From Candidatus Melainabacteria bacterium (lineage in GTDB: Bacteria > Cyanobacteriota > Vampirovibrionia > Gastranaerophilales > Gastranaerophilaceae), in NCBI GenBank assembly GCA_022009935.1, contig CP091731.1:1240001-1304000 (forward strand): a DNA stretch of 64,000 bases, given 5' to 3'. The notes below the pieces were generated by a model. It saw only the letters and a list, made by a program, of their open reading frames with translations, had not been told where the DNA came from and did not search any database. This document shows positions 49,457-59,929 of this stretch, piece by piece; the stretch's first letter is position 1; every line of letters starts with the position of its first letter. The translations under genes were made by a program, and so were the position numbers.

Positions 49457-49997
49457 TTATGGCATTTTTGGTGTTTCTGCTTCTGCGATAACTGTATAAA
49501 CTTGGAACAATTCTTTTTTTGTTATTCCTTTTAAACAATTGATTGAATAATACCCGGAAGAAGCTCCAAAATAGGCGACATAAATAAGTTTATCATCTCT
49601 TCTTACTCTAAACTGTACACCATTTTCAAGTGTCAATGTTTCTTCTATTGGATATTTGTTATAGTCTCCACTTATATCTATTTTTTTATATAGTTCTTCA
49701 GTAGTCTTTCTCACAACCACGTTTCTGTATTCATCAATAGGATATGTAACTTCAATCATATCTTTTGTAGCTCTTACACTGTAGTTTGACAAAACAAGCG
49801 GAAAACTAAATTTTGCAATTTTTTCGCACAAGACAGGTCATCTTTGCAGTCAGTCCAAGGATTTGGCATTTTCTCATTTTTAAATGTTTTATACTCTTCA
49901 AATGACGTACAACCAACAGTCAAAAGCAGACATACCAATAAATTAAATAGAGTAAAAAAATTTTTTTATATTTATAAATTGGTTTGAATATATTCAT
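49457..49997 (-). CDS. lipoprotein, unidentified, one frameshift
   Basis: The start reads MNIFKPIYKYKK and, after an indel near 49955, FNLLVCLLLTVGCTSFEEYKTF, a signal peptide with lipobox (L-T-V-G-C). The mature part has KMPNPWTDCKDDLSCAKK, IAKFSFPLVLSNYSVRATKDMIEVTYPI and FRVRRDDKLIYVAYFGASSGYYSINCLKGIT, ending EAETPKMP. About 170 residues. No family recognised. Confidence 0.7.
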
Positions 49998-50078
49998 TTT
50001 CTAATAGCCATACACTATTTATTTAAAATAACATAAATATTTTTTTAATACAAACATTATAGAAAAAACAAAACATGG

Positions 50079-50116
50079 AAAAAAAGAGCAGATAATAAAA
50101 TATCCACTCTTTTTTA
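50079..50116 (-). terminator. Rho-independent terminator
   Basis: AAAAAAGAG and CTCTTTTTT with an inner GGATA/TATC pair, followed by T-rich sequence in the minus direction. It ends the 50138 gene. Confidence 0.7.
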
Positions 50117-50137
50117 CTTTTGTATTAATATATATTA

Positions 50138-50797
50138 TTATAAAAATGAAGTAACGGTTGATACGCCCGGGACAAAACTACCTGCAGCTTTTATTAAAAG
50201 TTTTGCATATTCATCAAAATTGTTAGAAGAACTTGTGGTATTGTTATAAACTTGTGAACTGTTTCGACTTGCACTTATTGTATTTTGTATATTATTATTA
50301 ATGTTATTTTGTAAGTTGCTTAGATAATTAAGAAAATTATAGCGGTTGCTCAATTCGTTATTAATTAAACTTGATTGCTTGCTTTGAAGGTTTGTTGCCA
50401 AGTCACTTATAGCTTCTGCTCTTTTTGACTCAATTCCTTTTAAGTTGTCCATAAACACAGAATTGTCAAGGTTACCGAAACGTGAAGCAACATTTTCTTG
50501 AAGTTCTTGAATCATTGGAGTGTAGGTTTGATTAATATCATTAATGCCTTGAAGTTTATAAGCATTAAGTTCTTTATAAATGTTATCCATTGTTTTTGGA
50601 GAAAATACATTTATATTTTCCAAATTGTTGAGAATTTGAGATTGAGTATAATTTAAAGTTTGTTCTTCAAGGGGCGACATGTTGTAGTTTGTCACAAGCT
50701 GTCCGTTTTGATAACTTGTGTTGGCTTTTGACTGTCCGTTTATTGAAATATTTCCGCCAACAATTTGGGGACTTTTTGATTTTGAAAATTTTCCCAT
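50138..50797 (-). CDS. unidentified Asn/Ser-rich soluble protein
   Basis: 219 residues, frame intact, with no signal peptide. It has MSPLEEQTLNYTQSQILNNL, TYTPMIQELQENVASRFGNLDNSVFMDNL and ERAEAISDLATNLQSKQSSL-like helices, and a hydrophobic end with AAGSFVPGVSTVTSF. The N-terminal KSPQIVGGNISINGQ and the FGNLDNSVF block recall phage structural or internal virion proteins, but this is weak. It is a single gene with its own terminator. Confidence 0.6.
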   Translation of the reverse strand: MGKFSKSKSPQIVGGNISINGQSKANTSYQNGQLVTNYNMSPLEEQTLNYTQSQILNNLENINVFSPKTMDNIYKELNAYKLQGINDINQTYTPMIQELQENVASRFGNLDNSVFMDNLKGIESKRAEAISDLATNLQSKQSSLINNELSNRYNFLNYLSNLQNNINNNIQNTISASRNSSQVYNNTTSSSNNFDEYAKLLIKAAGSFVPGVSTVTSFL

Positions 50798-50969
50798 AAT
50801 AAAATGTTCCTTTCTTAAATTTTTATCTAAATTAACTATTAAGTTTTGGAACAGATTATAAATCAGATGCTATAAAATATATTTTATCATTTTTTTGTTA
50901 ACAAACAATTTATTTTTTTAAATTCGTGTATAATAGTTAAGTAACAAGTAATTAAGGAGATTGATTATC

Positions 50970-51466
50970 ATGAAAAGAGTTTTGTCATCTTTATTTTTGT
51001 TTGCATTTGTCATAGTTTTTTCAAATGTTTCAATGGTTTATGCCTCAACATCAAACACCAAAACAATCAAAACACCTTCTTCTGTATTAAGTGATTATGC
51101 AAAGAAAATGGAACAAAAAGAAACTCAAATAACAAAGAAACAAGAAGAGCGACAAAAAGCACTTGAAAAAGCAAAAAAAGAAAGACAAAAGAAAATCGAA
51201 GAGCGACAAAAAGCACTTGAAAAAGCGAAAAAAGAAAGACAAAAGAAAATCGAAGAGCAACAGAAAGCACTTGAAAAAGCAAAAAAAGAAAGACAAAAGA
51301 AAATCGAAGAGCAACAAAAAGCACTTGAAAAAGCAAAAAAAGAAAGACAAAAGAAAATCGAAGAGCAAAAAAAGCCGCTCAAAAAAGACAACAACAACGC
51401 CAACAAAATATAAACAACATAAAAAATAATGCAAATAGTTTGAAAAATTCGTTCAAGTTGAAATAG
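50970..51466 (+). CDS. secreted protein made of 18-residue Lys/Glu coiled-coil repeats
   Basis: A signal peptide (MKRVLSSLFLFAFVIVFSNVSMVYA) precedes a short linker and four to five copies of ERQKALEKAKKERQKKIE, 54 bp each, predicted to be a straight charged helix. An indel near 51373 hides the likely end, RQQQRQQNINNIKNNANSL to a stop at 51464. ATG 50970 is chosen over an in-frame TTG nine bases upstream because of GGAG spacing. About 165 residues. Possibly a periplasmic spacer or cell-wall binder; unknown. Confidence 0.75.
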
Positions 51467-51470
51467 TCTT

Positions 51471-52318
51471 TTATTTTAAAGATTTTAACCTAAATTTAAT
51501 TAACCTATTCAAAAATTCACTTGGAAGAAGTTTTGAAATAAGAAACGCAAAATGAGAATCCAAACCAATATTATATTTTGATTTTGGCTTCTCATTTTTT
51601 ATTATTTTGACAATTAAATTAGCTATATCAATAGCAAATAACCCTTTAGTTTCATTTTTTTGAGCATTATTTTTTAAAACGTTAAGTTCATTATGGTAGG
51701 AATTTAAAAGAGCTTTGTTGTTTGTTTTTTTGAGGTTTTCAAAGCATGCATTAACAGATTTATGCCAAATTGGAGTTTGAACGACACCAGGGTTAATTTC
51801 AACAATTTTAATCTTTTTATCGTTTTTTAATTCAATATTTAAAGCATTTAAGAATATAGACAAAGCGCGTTTTGAAGCACAATACGGGGCGATGAAAGGA
51901 AAAATTCCTGTTTGCGCCATGGAATTAATGTTAATTATTTTTCCATTTTTATTCAAAATTGGTAAAAAAGTTTGGAATAAAAACAAAGGTCAAAGGTATT
52001 CACTTCAAATTGATTTTTTAATATCGTTAATATTGAGCAATTCAAGCGGACCAGCTGTTGCAATTCCTGCAGAATTAACAATAACATCAAGAACTTTCGT
52101 TTTTGATGTTATAAATTTAAGTGCTTTTAATACGCTTGCTTTATTAGTGATATCTAAATAGACACCCTTGACATTTTTTGAAACACGTTCAATTAAAGCC
52201 TTGTCTTCACGCTTACGTATTGTAGCAAAAATAATATAGCTTGAATTTTTGCTAACTCAACAACTGTTTGACGACCGATACCTGAAGAGGCACCTGTAAC
52301 TAATATATATTTTTTCAT
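51471..52318 (-). CDS. short-chain dehydrogenase/reductase, frameshifted
   Basis: The Rossmann start is MKKYILVTGASSGIGRQTVVELA with the TGxxxGIG cofactor loop. The middle shows LDVIVNSAGIATAGPLELLN, INSMAQTGIFPFIAPYCASKRAL (catalytic Ser, Tyr and Lys) and EINPGVVQTPIW. Indels near 52245, 52010 and 51985 break the frame. About 280 residues. The substrate is not predictable. It starts one base after rpsO stops, so the two are co-transcribed. Confidence 0.9.
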
Positions 52319-52587
52319 CTAACCACGGATTTTTAAATCAGATATCAATTGACGATATTGTTCAAGGTCTTTATTTTTAATATATGATAAAAATTGTTTA
52401 CGTTTACCAACCATTTTCAAAAAGTCCGCGACGACCTTGAAAATCTTTTTGTTGATTTTTAAATGTTCAGTAAGTTCAAGGATTTTTTGTGTTAATAAAG
52501 CAACTTGAACGCGTGCTGAACCTGAATCTTTTCGTTTTTACCATATTTTTTAATGATTTCTTCTTTGTTTTTTAAATTAATTGACAT
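52319..52587 (-). CDS. rpsO: 30S ribosomal protein S15, frameshifted
   Basis: The product reads MSINLKNKEEIIKKYG, then KDSGSARVQVALLTQKILELTEH, then HLKINKKDFQGRRGLLKMVGKRKQFLSYIKNKDLEQYRQLI. This is S15, with the L-x-x-H-x-x-x-x-x-K-D-x-x-x-R-R-G-L signature modified at the His. About 88 residues. Indels near 52540, 52465 and 52415. In most bacteria pnp follows; here an SDR gene does. Confidence 0.92.
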
Positions 52588-52707
52588 GCATTTTTCCTTT
52601 TATTCTTGGATTATAAACTTATATTATCAATAAAAAAAAACAAAATCAAGCATATCCAAAATTTTAAAGCTATTTGTAAATTTTTGTAACAATATATCTA
52701 AAATATA

Positions 52708-52735
52708 TAAAGTTTCTATCTCATATATCCGTTAT
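52708..52735 (+). promoter_or_regulatory. possible sigma-28 (FliA) promoter of flagellin
   Basis: TAAAGTTT, a full match to the -35 consensus, is followed after 12 bases by TCCGTTAT, which keeps the CCG of GCCGATAA. It lies 44 bases before the flagellin ATG. Confidence 0.5.
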
Positions 52736-52779
52736 ATATAATATGTATATAATAGAAATATGTGAATGGGTAAAAAATT

Positions 52780-53587
52780 ATGGCTTTAACTTTTAATACA
52801 GATGTTGGTGCAAAAATATTATCAAACCATTTAAATAGAATTACAAAAGAAATAGAAGCAAGTACTCAAAGACTTACAACAGGTAAAAAAATAAACAAAC
52901 CCTCTGATGACCCTGCAGGCTATATAATGATTCAGAAATTTAACAGCCAAATCTCCTCCAGTGAAACAGGGGTTAAAAAATATTCAACTTGCGCAATCAG
53001 AATTGTCCTATCGTGAAGACACTTTGACATCTATAAATTCTTCGCTTCAAAGTGCTTTAAGTGCATTAAAAAATTATTCTTCAACAACTGATGAAAATGC
53101 GAAAGCTTCTATATTGGCAACAGCCAATGCTGCCATTCAAAGTGCAAATCAATTAAAATCATCTGCTGAATTTAATGATAAAGAATTATATCCCACTACT
53201 TCACAAGATATAACTGTGGATTTGGGTGATTCATCATCAATAACAATCGACAAAAGCGCTTTGGGAGCAAGCTTGACAATTGGAACAACCCAAATTACTG
53301 ATGCTGAAGTTAGCAGCTCTATAACAAAACTTGAAGCTGACATCAAAGCCAACACCGGAAATATATCAGCTTTAGGCGCTTATAACAGCATGCTCTCTTC
53401 TGCAAGTGATAACCTTACAAATAAAATTTCAGCTTACGAAAAAACAGTTGATATAATTTCATCAACCGATGTTGCCTCTGAAACTGCCAAGTTGACACAA
53501 AATCAAATTCTTCAACAAGTGACAGCAGCATTGTTGTCTCAACAATCAAGCAATGCTTATCTTGCTTTGTCATTGATAAGTAACTAA
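52780..53587 (+). CDS. fliC: flagellin, one frameshift
   Basis: The filament protein has the N-terminal D0/D1 region LSNHLNRITKEIEASTQRLTTGKKINKPSDDPAGYIMIQKF. The C-terminal D0 region is VASETAKLTQNQILQQVTAALLSQQSSNAYLALSLI. The middle is short. About 268 residues with an indel near 52975. It starts with MALTFNTDVGAK. A terminator follows, so it is a single-gene unit. The FliA-like sigma gene is at 59.9 kb. Confidence 0.92.
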
Positions 53588-53606
53588 AAATTTCAGATAT
53601 TTAACA

Positions 53607-53632
53607 TTAATCCTTTGTGGGATTAAATTTTT
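53607..53632 (+). terminator. flagellin terminator
   Basis: TTAATCC and GGATTAA pair around six bases and are followed by ATTTTT. Confidence 0.8.
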
Positions 53633-53655
53633 AAAAAAAGTTCAATAATTTTTAT

Positions 53656-55026
53656 ATGAAAAAAGTTGTAATTATTGGTGGTGGAGCTGCAGATCCAAAA
53701 GCTGCAGCAAAATTAAGCCGCTTAAATAAAAATATTGAAATAGATTTGTACACACAAGAAGAAATTGTTTCATATAGCGCTTGCGGTTTGCCTTTTTATG
53801 TTGAAGGTCTTATTAGTGACATTGATAGTCTTATTATAAGAACTGTTGATGAATTTAAAGAACAAAGGGGTAAATGTACATTTAAGTTCTAAATGCACAA
53901 AAATAAACCCTGATGAAAAAACTGTTGAAATTTTAAATTTGCAAACTAATGATAAAATTCTTATTCCATACGATGAGCTTGTCATTGCAACCGGTGCAAG
54001 ACCATTTATTCCCCCATAATTAATTCTGAATTAAATAACATATTCACTTTAAAAACTTTAAATGATGGAGTAAAAATACGTGAAAAAATGCGTATTTCCC
54101 AAAAAGCTGTGATTGTTGGTGGCGGAAATATTAGTATTGAACTTTTGTGGGCATTTACTAAAAATGATATTAATACTGAAATTGTGGAATGTTCATCTCA
54201 CATGTTAAGAAAACTTGACACTGAAATGGCTCAACTTGTCGAGCGTTATATTTTGGGAAACTTTGAAAATAGCATTAAAATTCATACAAATAAATATGCA
54301 GTTGAATTTATAAGCGATGATAATCAAAATGTAATTGCAGTAAAACTTAACACCGGTGAAGTAATTGAAACGGATTTTGTAGTTATAGCTTCGGGAATTG
54401 TTCCAAACAGTGAAATATTCAAAGAAGCAGGCGGAATTTTATCTGTTAGTGATACTATAAAAGTTGACACATATATGCAGACAAACTTAAAAGATGTTTA
54501 TGCTTGTGGTGATGTTGTTGCAAATTATAATATCATTTCACACAAGCCTGACTGGATACCGCTTGCTTCAACAGCAAACAAAGAAGGACGAATTGTTGCT
54601 TTAAATATAAACGAAATGAAAGAAGCTTTTTACGGAGTTTTGTCATCTGTTGTGACAAAATTCCATAACTTGACTATTGCTTCATGCGGGTTGAATGAAT
54701 TTGAGGCACAAAGAAAACGGTTTTACACCTGTTTCGGCGATGGTGACAAAGAAAGACAAAGCAGGTTATATGCCTGATGCAAAGGAAATAACTTTAAAAC
54801 TTGTGGCAGATTATTACTCTCAAAAGATACTTGGTGCACAAGCAATTGGACCGGGGATGTTCACAAACGCATGGGAACGGTTGTTGTTTGTATTATGTCA
54901 GATTTTCGCGTGCATGATTTGCTTCATCTTGATTTGCCCTATGCACCACCATATTCCCCTACTATTGACCCTTTGCTCACTGTTGCTCAAATTATAAGTC
55001 AAAAAATCTATAATATTTATAAATGA
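53656..55026 (+). CDS. pyridine nucleotide-disulfide oxidoreductase, NADH oxidase/CoA-disulfide reductase type, frameshifted
   Basis: The FAD-binding start is VVIIGGGAADPKAAAKLSRLN, and the redox Cys is in YSACGLPFYV (position about 43), as in NADH oxidase and CoA-disulfide reductases. NAD-binding VIVGGGNISIELLWAF, then VVIASGIVPNSE and DVYACGDVVANYN follow. The C-terminal dimerisation part, past indels near 54725 and 54860, shows PVSAMVTKKDKAGYMPDAKEITLK and HDLLHLDLPYAPPYSP. Indels are also near 53865 and 54015. About 455 residues. It may detoxify oxygen or reduce CoA disulfide. The cofactor loop GGGAAD differs from the usual GG-x-A-x-G. Confidence 0.88.
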
Positions 55027-55029
55027 TAT

Positions 55030-56205
55030 TTAAGCTAATTGAACTTCTTGAGGTTGTTCATTTTGAGTGCTTTTTGTATTAGTTTGAATTTTTTCAGATT
55101 TATAAGTTTCATTTGTAGCTTTAAACGCTTCTTTAAATCGTTTGCCATATTCCATTATAGGAGCCACGATTTTTTTTGACAAGCACTTCTTCTCCGAACT
55201 TATCAAGCAAAGGAGCCACAGCAAATAAAGTAGTAAAACCAGCAACAACAACAAGAAGCAACCGAGCCGCCTTTTAACGATTTCATATTTATATCATCAC
55301 GTGCCATATCTGCAATGGCAAGTTCTTTGGCTCGTTCAGTTCCAATTGACGGGTCTTTTGCATATTTCTGTATTTTGTTAAAAGTTTTGTTGCTTTATAT
55401 TTGCTTATTTTTTTACCGTTTTTCTCCATACTGTCCATAATACCTTTGACTGAGCCTGTGTCACAACCGTTAAGTGATTTCATTATGTCATACATATTGT
55501 CAAACTGTTTTTTTGCATAAGATTTTAAGTTTGTATATGAATTGCTATTAGTGTCAATATTGCCACAATGCTTGAATTCCATTTTGTCGCTTAATGCTTC
55601 ATTAAATAAACTTGTAAATTTTTTCCAATATTTTTTTAATGTTCCACCGGAAGTTTGTTTTGATTGCTGATAGGTTTTAATCTTATCAGACATATTTTTT
55701 GTACAAAGTATTAAAGGCAGTCTCTTTATCTTTTGTCAATTCAAATTTTAAAGCTTGTTCTTTTAGAAAAACGCTAACTTCGTTTTTTGCACGTGCATCA
55801 AGTTTGTCGCCAAAAAGTTTATTGGCACTGCACGCAAGGTTTTGTCCTGCATGGATACACAAAGTTGGCATTAAAACACTTGCAAACCCTTGAAAAATGA
55901 TCTCTTTGGTAAGTCTCTCGGTTGAGGGTTTTGATAATCATCATTGTCACCGCGCAAATATTTGTCATAACAGTCAGCACCTATATAAAGCATGGCGGGA
56001 AAATAGCTCATCAAGGCGGCGCTGTGTCCAATTAACGGTTCAACTGCTGCACCGACTTCGTTTGAATATGCAAATGGTCTCAACGGTGCTTTTAAAAATA
56101 TGTCGTCTTCACCATGTTTTTTTCTTTTGTGCCTTCTTTGTTTGAACTTTTTAAAGTTGGCGTTGCCGACTGTGTAATATTTTGTTTTAATATGCTAATG
56201 CTCAT
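55030..56205 (-). CDS. unidentified protein with a membrane segment near the C-terminus, frameshifted
   Basis: Joined across indels near 56105, 55900, 55690, 55340, 55265 and 55185 the product is about 390 residues. It has EVGAAVEPLIGHSAALMSYFPAMLYIGADCYDKYLRGD. Next come LMPTLCIHAGQNLACSANKLFGDK, a long helical region with MYDIMKSLNGCDTGSVKGIMDS and one hydrophobic segment (GFTTLFAVAPLLDKFGEE). It begins MSISILKQNITQSATPTL and ends QNEQPQEVQLA. It is convergent with the oxidoreductase gene. No family recognised; a link to the 3132-3747 protein is possible. Confidence 0.65.
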
Positions 56206-56445
56206 AATTCATCCCAATAAAAAAATATATCTACATATAGAATATTCGTAAATAAAAATTTTTGCTACTCCACGACAATTTTATTGAGAAATCTTTACAA
56301 TTCTTTTCAAAGATTGATATTGCATTTGTTTTTTTATTATAATAGAATAATTAAAAAGAAAATTGAATGTTTGAAAGAAAACAAAAATCATACTTGGTTT
56401 TACCCCAACCAAAGTTTATAAAAAAACACAAGAGGTATCAGTGTC

Positions 56446-57628
56446 ATGAATAAACAAAAACTTTAGAAACTAAAACAAGCATATTTAAAAAAATAGAAAT
56501 ATCAAATATCCCAAAAAAATACCTGATTTTAAAAATACATTTGAGTCTAAAGATAACATTATCAAAAAATGGTTTATAAACTGGATTGGGTCTATTTTAA
56601 AAACAAACGAAAAAAAAGAAAATTTGCTTTTACCCTCAAAACAAATATTGGCTAAACACTTAAGCGTAAGTGTTGGAACTATACAAAGTGCAATTCGTTA
56701 TATTGAAGATTTAGGCTATGTTGAGTCGAAACAAAAAATTGGCACAATCATTAAAACATCAAAAGAAGCCGTTTTTAAGAAACTTACTTCAAAACGAGAT
56801 TTGACAGTGGATTTCATCCGACAATATATTCTTGAGCAAAATCTTAAAAAGGATGAAATATTGCCTGATTTGGAGTTCGTACTTGAAAACTTGAAGATTT
56901 CATCAAACACATTAAGACTTGCACTTGCTTTTATGGTTGAAAATAAGGAATTAAAACAGATAAAAACAATGTAAGTATTCACTATGGAATATTAAATGTT
57001 TATAAACCACAGCAATTTGACGCAAAACAATCAATTACGCTTGTTGATAAATTGGCACTTGAACTTAAAGATTACATTAAATCAAACTTTAAAACAGGTG
57101 ATAAATTGCCTTCAAACAATGAACTTGCACAAATTTTTAATGCAAGCATAAAACAATCAATGACGTATGCCACATTCTTGAAAAGCAAAATATAATCTGT
57201 GCAAAACGTGGCAAATATGGAACAATTGTAACCTATAATGAAAATATGGAAGATAAAAACAGTGTTTCAAAATTTGAAGACAAAATCTTTGCATCAAGTC
57301 AAAATGCCCAGTTTTACTACTACCAAAAAATAGAAACAAATATTTTGAAGATGATACAAAATCAATATTCACTTGGAGACAAGTTGCCTTCAATACATGA
57401 ACTTTCACAACATTATGAAGTGTCGACAAACACAATTCGCAAAGCTTTAAACAATTTAAACAAAAAAGGTATAGTGCAATTTCTGCGTGGACGTTACGGT
57501 GGCACTTTTGTGGCTTCAATACTTGATGATTCGTATTATGAATATAATTCAACCCAAAAGACGGAGAAGCCTATAAATGGTTAAGCTTAAATCCTAAGTA
57601 TTTTGATGATTATATGGCAAATAATTAA
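56446..57628 (+). CDS. protein with three GntR-type winged-helix domains, frameshifted
   Basis: Three GntR DNA-binding motifs occur in one joined frame of about 390 residues. The first is LLLPSKQILAKHLSVSVGTIQSAIRYIEDLGYVESKQKIGT, the second GDKLPSNNELAQIFNASIK with the following helix, and the third GDKLPSIHELSQHYEVSTNTIRKALNNLNKKGIVQFLRGRYGG. No effector-binding domain is visible. Indels are near 56465, 56970, 57150 and 57580. AGAGG sits upstream of the ATG. GntR proteins usually carry one such domain; the role here is unknown. Confidence 0.72.
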
Positions 57629-57640
57629 TCACTAAATAAT

Positions 57641-58337
57641 TTATTTCTTTATGTAAAAATTTCCAAAAACTTTAATATATTGAGTTTTTGAAGTTTCTAA
57701 TTCTTTTATTTTTTCTTTTAATGTAATATTTTCTTTTACAAGTTTGCGAATTTTTTTGAGCTAAATATTTATTATCGTTTTTGCATTCGGATGATTGTAA
57801 AAGTGAATCAATAAAATCTGATTCTTTTAAAAACTTTTCAAATTCTTTGGTAATTTTACAAGCAATATTATTTGTTAAATTGTCAATACTTTTAATTTCA
57901 ATTTCGTACTTATTAAGTTTCAAAGCGTTTTCTTTGTTTTTAACTTGATTATTATCTATTTTTTCAAGTGAAGTTTGAACGACTTTTTTTCTTCTTCTTC
58001 TTCTTCTTTTCTTTCTTCTTCTTTTCTTTCTTCTTTTGTTTTTCTTTTTCTTTTTCTTCTTTTCTAATATATTATTATTTTTTACAAACACTTTGATTTT
58101 TATTAAGTTTATCTCTTTGAGTCATAAGGCTTTTAATGTTTGCATAAGAAGCATCATCAAAAATTCTATACCACTTTCATCTTCATAGATAGGGTCAATA
58201 TGCCAATTTTTAATAAAAGCATCCAAAATAAAATTGTCGATAAATTGCCCTTCACTTGAAAGTTTTTTGATAATATCAGCTTTACTATACATATATTGAC
58301 ACATTTCCCCTTTTTCACCATTATAACGAAGTTGCAT
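57641..58337 (-). CDS. protein with small N-terminal domain and a Lys/Glu low-complexity centre, frameshifted
   Basis: The N-terminal 70 residues (MYSKADIIKKLSSEGQFIDNF, FIKNWHIDPIYEDESGIEFF, SLMTQRDKL) look like a small MerR-like HTH followed by a linker. A CTT/TTC-rich microsatellite (57990-58065) encodes a Lys/Glu tract, and the end is a coiled coil (IACKITKEFEKFLKESDFIDSLLQ) with KIKELETSKTQYIKVFGNFY. Indels near 58150, 58080, 58025 and 57750. About 230 residues. The length of the microsatellite may vary between strains. Confidence 0.55.
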
Positions 58338-58375
58338 TTTTTTTACAAGTATTGTCGCTTAATATAAAAATTAAG

Positions 58376-58406
58376 AAAGGATTAATTTTTTAAAAATTAA
58401 TCCTTT
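58376..58406. terminator. terminator-like hairpin in the dnaJ leader
   Basis: AAAGGATTAATTTTT and AAAAATTAATCCTTT are complementary and followed by T-rich sequence; it lies between divergent genes, 37 bases before the dnaJ-like start. Confidence 0.6.
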
Positions 58407-58442
58407 TTGTATTATTATAAAGAAAAAAGGGTAAATATATAT

Positions 58443-59500
58443 ATGGATTATAAAGATTATTATAAAATATTGGGTGTTGAAAAAAATGCAACACAAGCAC
58501 AAATAAAATCAGCATATCGTAAACTAGCTAAAAAATATCATCCTGATGTTGATAAAACTCAAGCAGCATCTGATAAGTTTAAAGAAATAAATGAAGCGTA
58601 TGAAGTTTTGTCTGATAAAGAAAAACAGAGACAGATATGACAATTTAGGGTCAAATTGGCAAAATATGGGCTATGGTTCTTCAGGTGGACAAGGCGGTTT
58701 TGAGCAATTTTATCAAAATATGGGTGGCAATCAAGGAGGTTCTTATACCTATACTCAAGGTGATTTTGGTTCATTTGGCGGTTTTTCCGATTTCTTTAAG
58801 ACAATTTTTGGTGATATGGCATTTCAAACAAGGGGAAACGCTTCTACTTCATCCGGTTTTTATGATGACATATATTCACAACAACAATCAAGAAAACAAA
58901 CAAAAACAAACCAAAAGAAAGTTAATCTTGACCAAACTGAAGTTATCAGTATAACAGCAGCAGATTTAATGAGTAAAAAAGCGATACCTGTTACGGTTTC
59001 AACAGTTGAAAAATGCTCTCATTGTAATGGTGGTGGGTCTTCTTGTTATCATTGTGGTGGAACAGGTATTGTTAATAATAAACGAAAACTTAATGTTAAA
59101 ATACCTGTGGGAATAAAAAGAAGGTCAAAAAATAAGAATAAAAGGTGAAGGACGTCTGGACGAAGCTACAAATCAACGAGGTGACTTGTATTTGAGTATT
59201 AAATTTAAAGACCCAATCTATCAAATATCTGGTTCTGATATAACTAAAATCGTTGAAATTACCCCTAGTCAAGCAGTTTTGGGTGCAAGTATTGATGTTG
59301 AAACTTTGCATGGAAAAGTTGCGATAAAAATCCCTCCGAAAACAAATTCTGGAAAAACTTTAAGATTAAAGGAACTCGGTTTACCACAAAAATCAGGTGG
59401 TTATGGTAATTTAAATTTGAAAATGCAAATCAACATACCTAAAAATTTAACTCAAAAAGAAATTGACCTTTATAAAGCACTAAAAGAGCTTGAAGGGTAA
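58443..59500 (+). CDS. DnaJ-family co-chaperone with reduced zinc finger, two frameshifts
   Basis: The J domain is MDYKDYYKILGVEKNATQAQIKSAYRKLAKKYHPDVDKT, with the HPD that stimulates DnaK. A Gly/Phe-rich linker follows (GYGSSGGQGGFEQFYQN). There are only two CxxC motifs, CSHCNGGGSSCYHCGGTG, where DnaJ has four. The C-terminal peptide-binding part has GRLDEATNQRGDLYLSIKF and VLGASIDVETLHGKVAIKIPPKTNSGKTLRLKELGLP. Indels near 58625 and 59125. About 352 residues. It lies between DnaJ and CbpA types. Confidence 0.9.
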
Positions 59501-59576
59501 CATTTGTAAAGAAGAGTCGAGTAATTTCTTGTTGTTTATGTAAAATCATTATTATTTAACAAAACGATACAGTTGC

Positions 59577-59735
59577 CTATCGTTTTTCCATGTGTTTTAA
59601 TATATAATCTACATTATAAATGACTTCTGATTCATCTTTATATTTGTTTGTATAATTCTTTAAAACAACACATAATGCGTATGCATCATCAATTTGTGAT
59701 ACAAATTGTTTATGTTTTTCTTCATTGATTATCAT
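59577..59735 (-). CDS. small protein of 52 residues, unidentified
   Basis: AGAGG lies about 13 bases before ATG. The product MIINEEKHKQFVSQIDDAYA and the rest (LCVVLKNYTNKYKDESEVIY) is helical and acidic-to-neutral, with protein-like composition. It lies between dnaJ and the sigma gene. Function unknown. Confidence 0.5.
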   Translation of the reverse strand: MIINEEKHKQFVSQIDDAYALCVVLKNYTNKYKDESEVIYNVDYILKHMEKR

Positions 59736-59929
59736 CTTTTTTTGTGCCTCTTGGGATTAGTAATACTTATAAATTTATAATTAACTAAATCTAAAGTAAT
59801 ATATATATATCTTTTGGTCAAGTATATTTTACAAAATAAAAATATAAAGTAAAAATATTTAGAAAGAAGACTTAAAAAGAAAACAACTAATGAAAAAAAG
59901 TATAATGACAGAAAAAGTAAAAGCAAATA

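Noticed and set aside
51067..51434. Four overlapping ORFs rich in Phe/Leu or Lys on either strand
   Set aside because: They are shadow frames of the 54 bp Lys/Glu repeats of the secreted protein at 50970.
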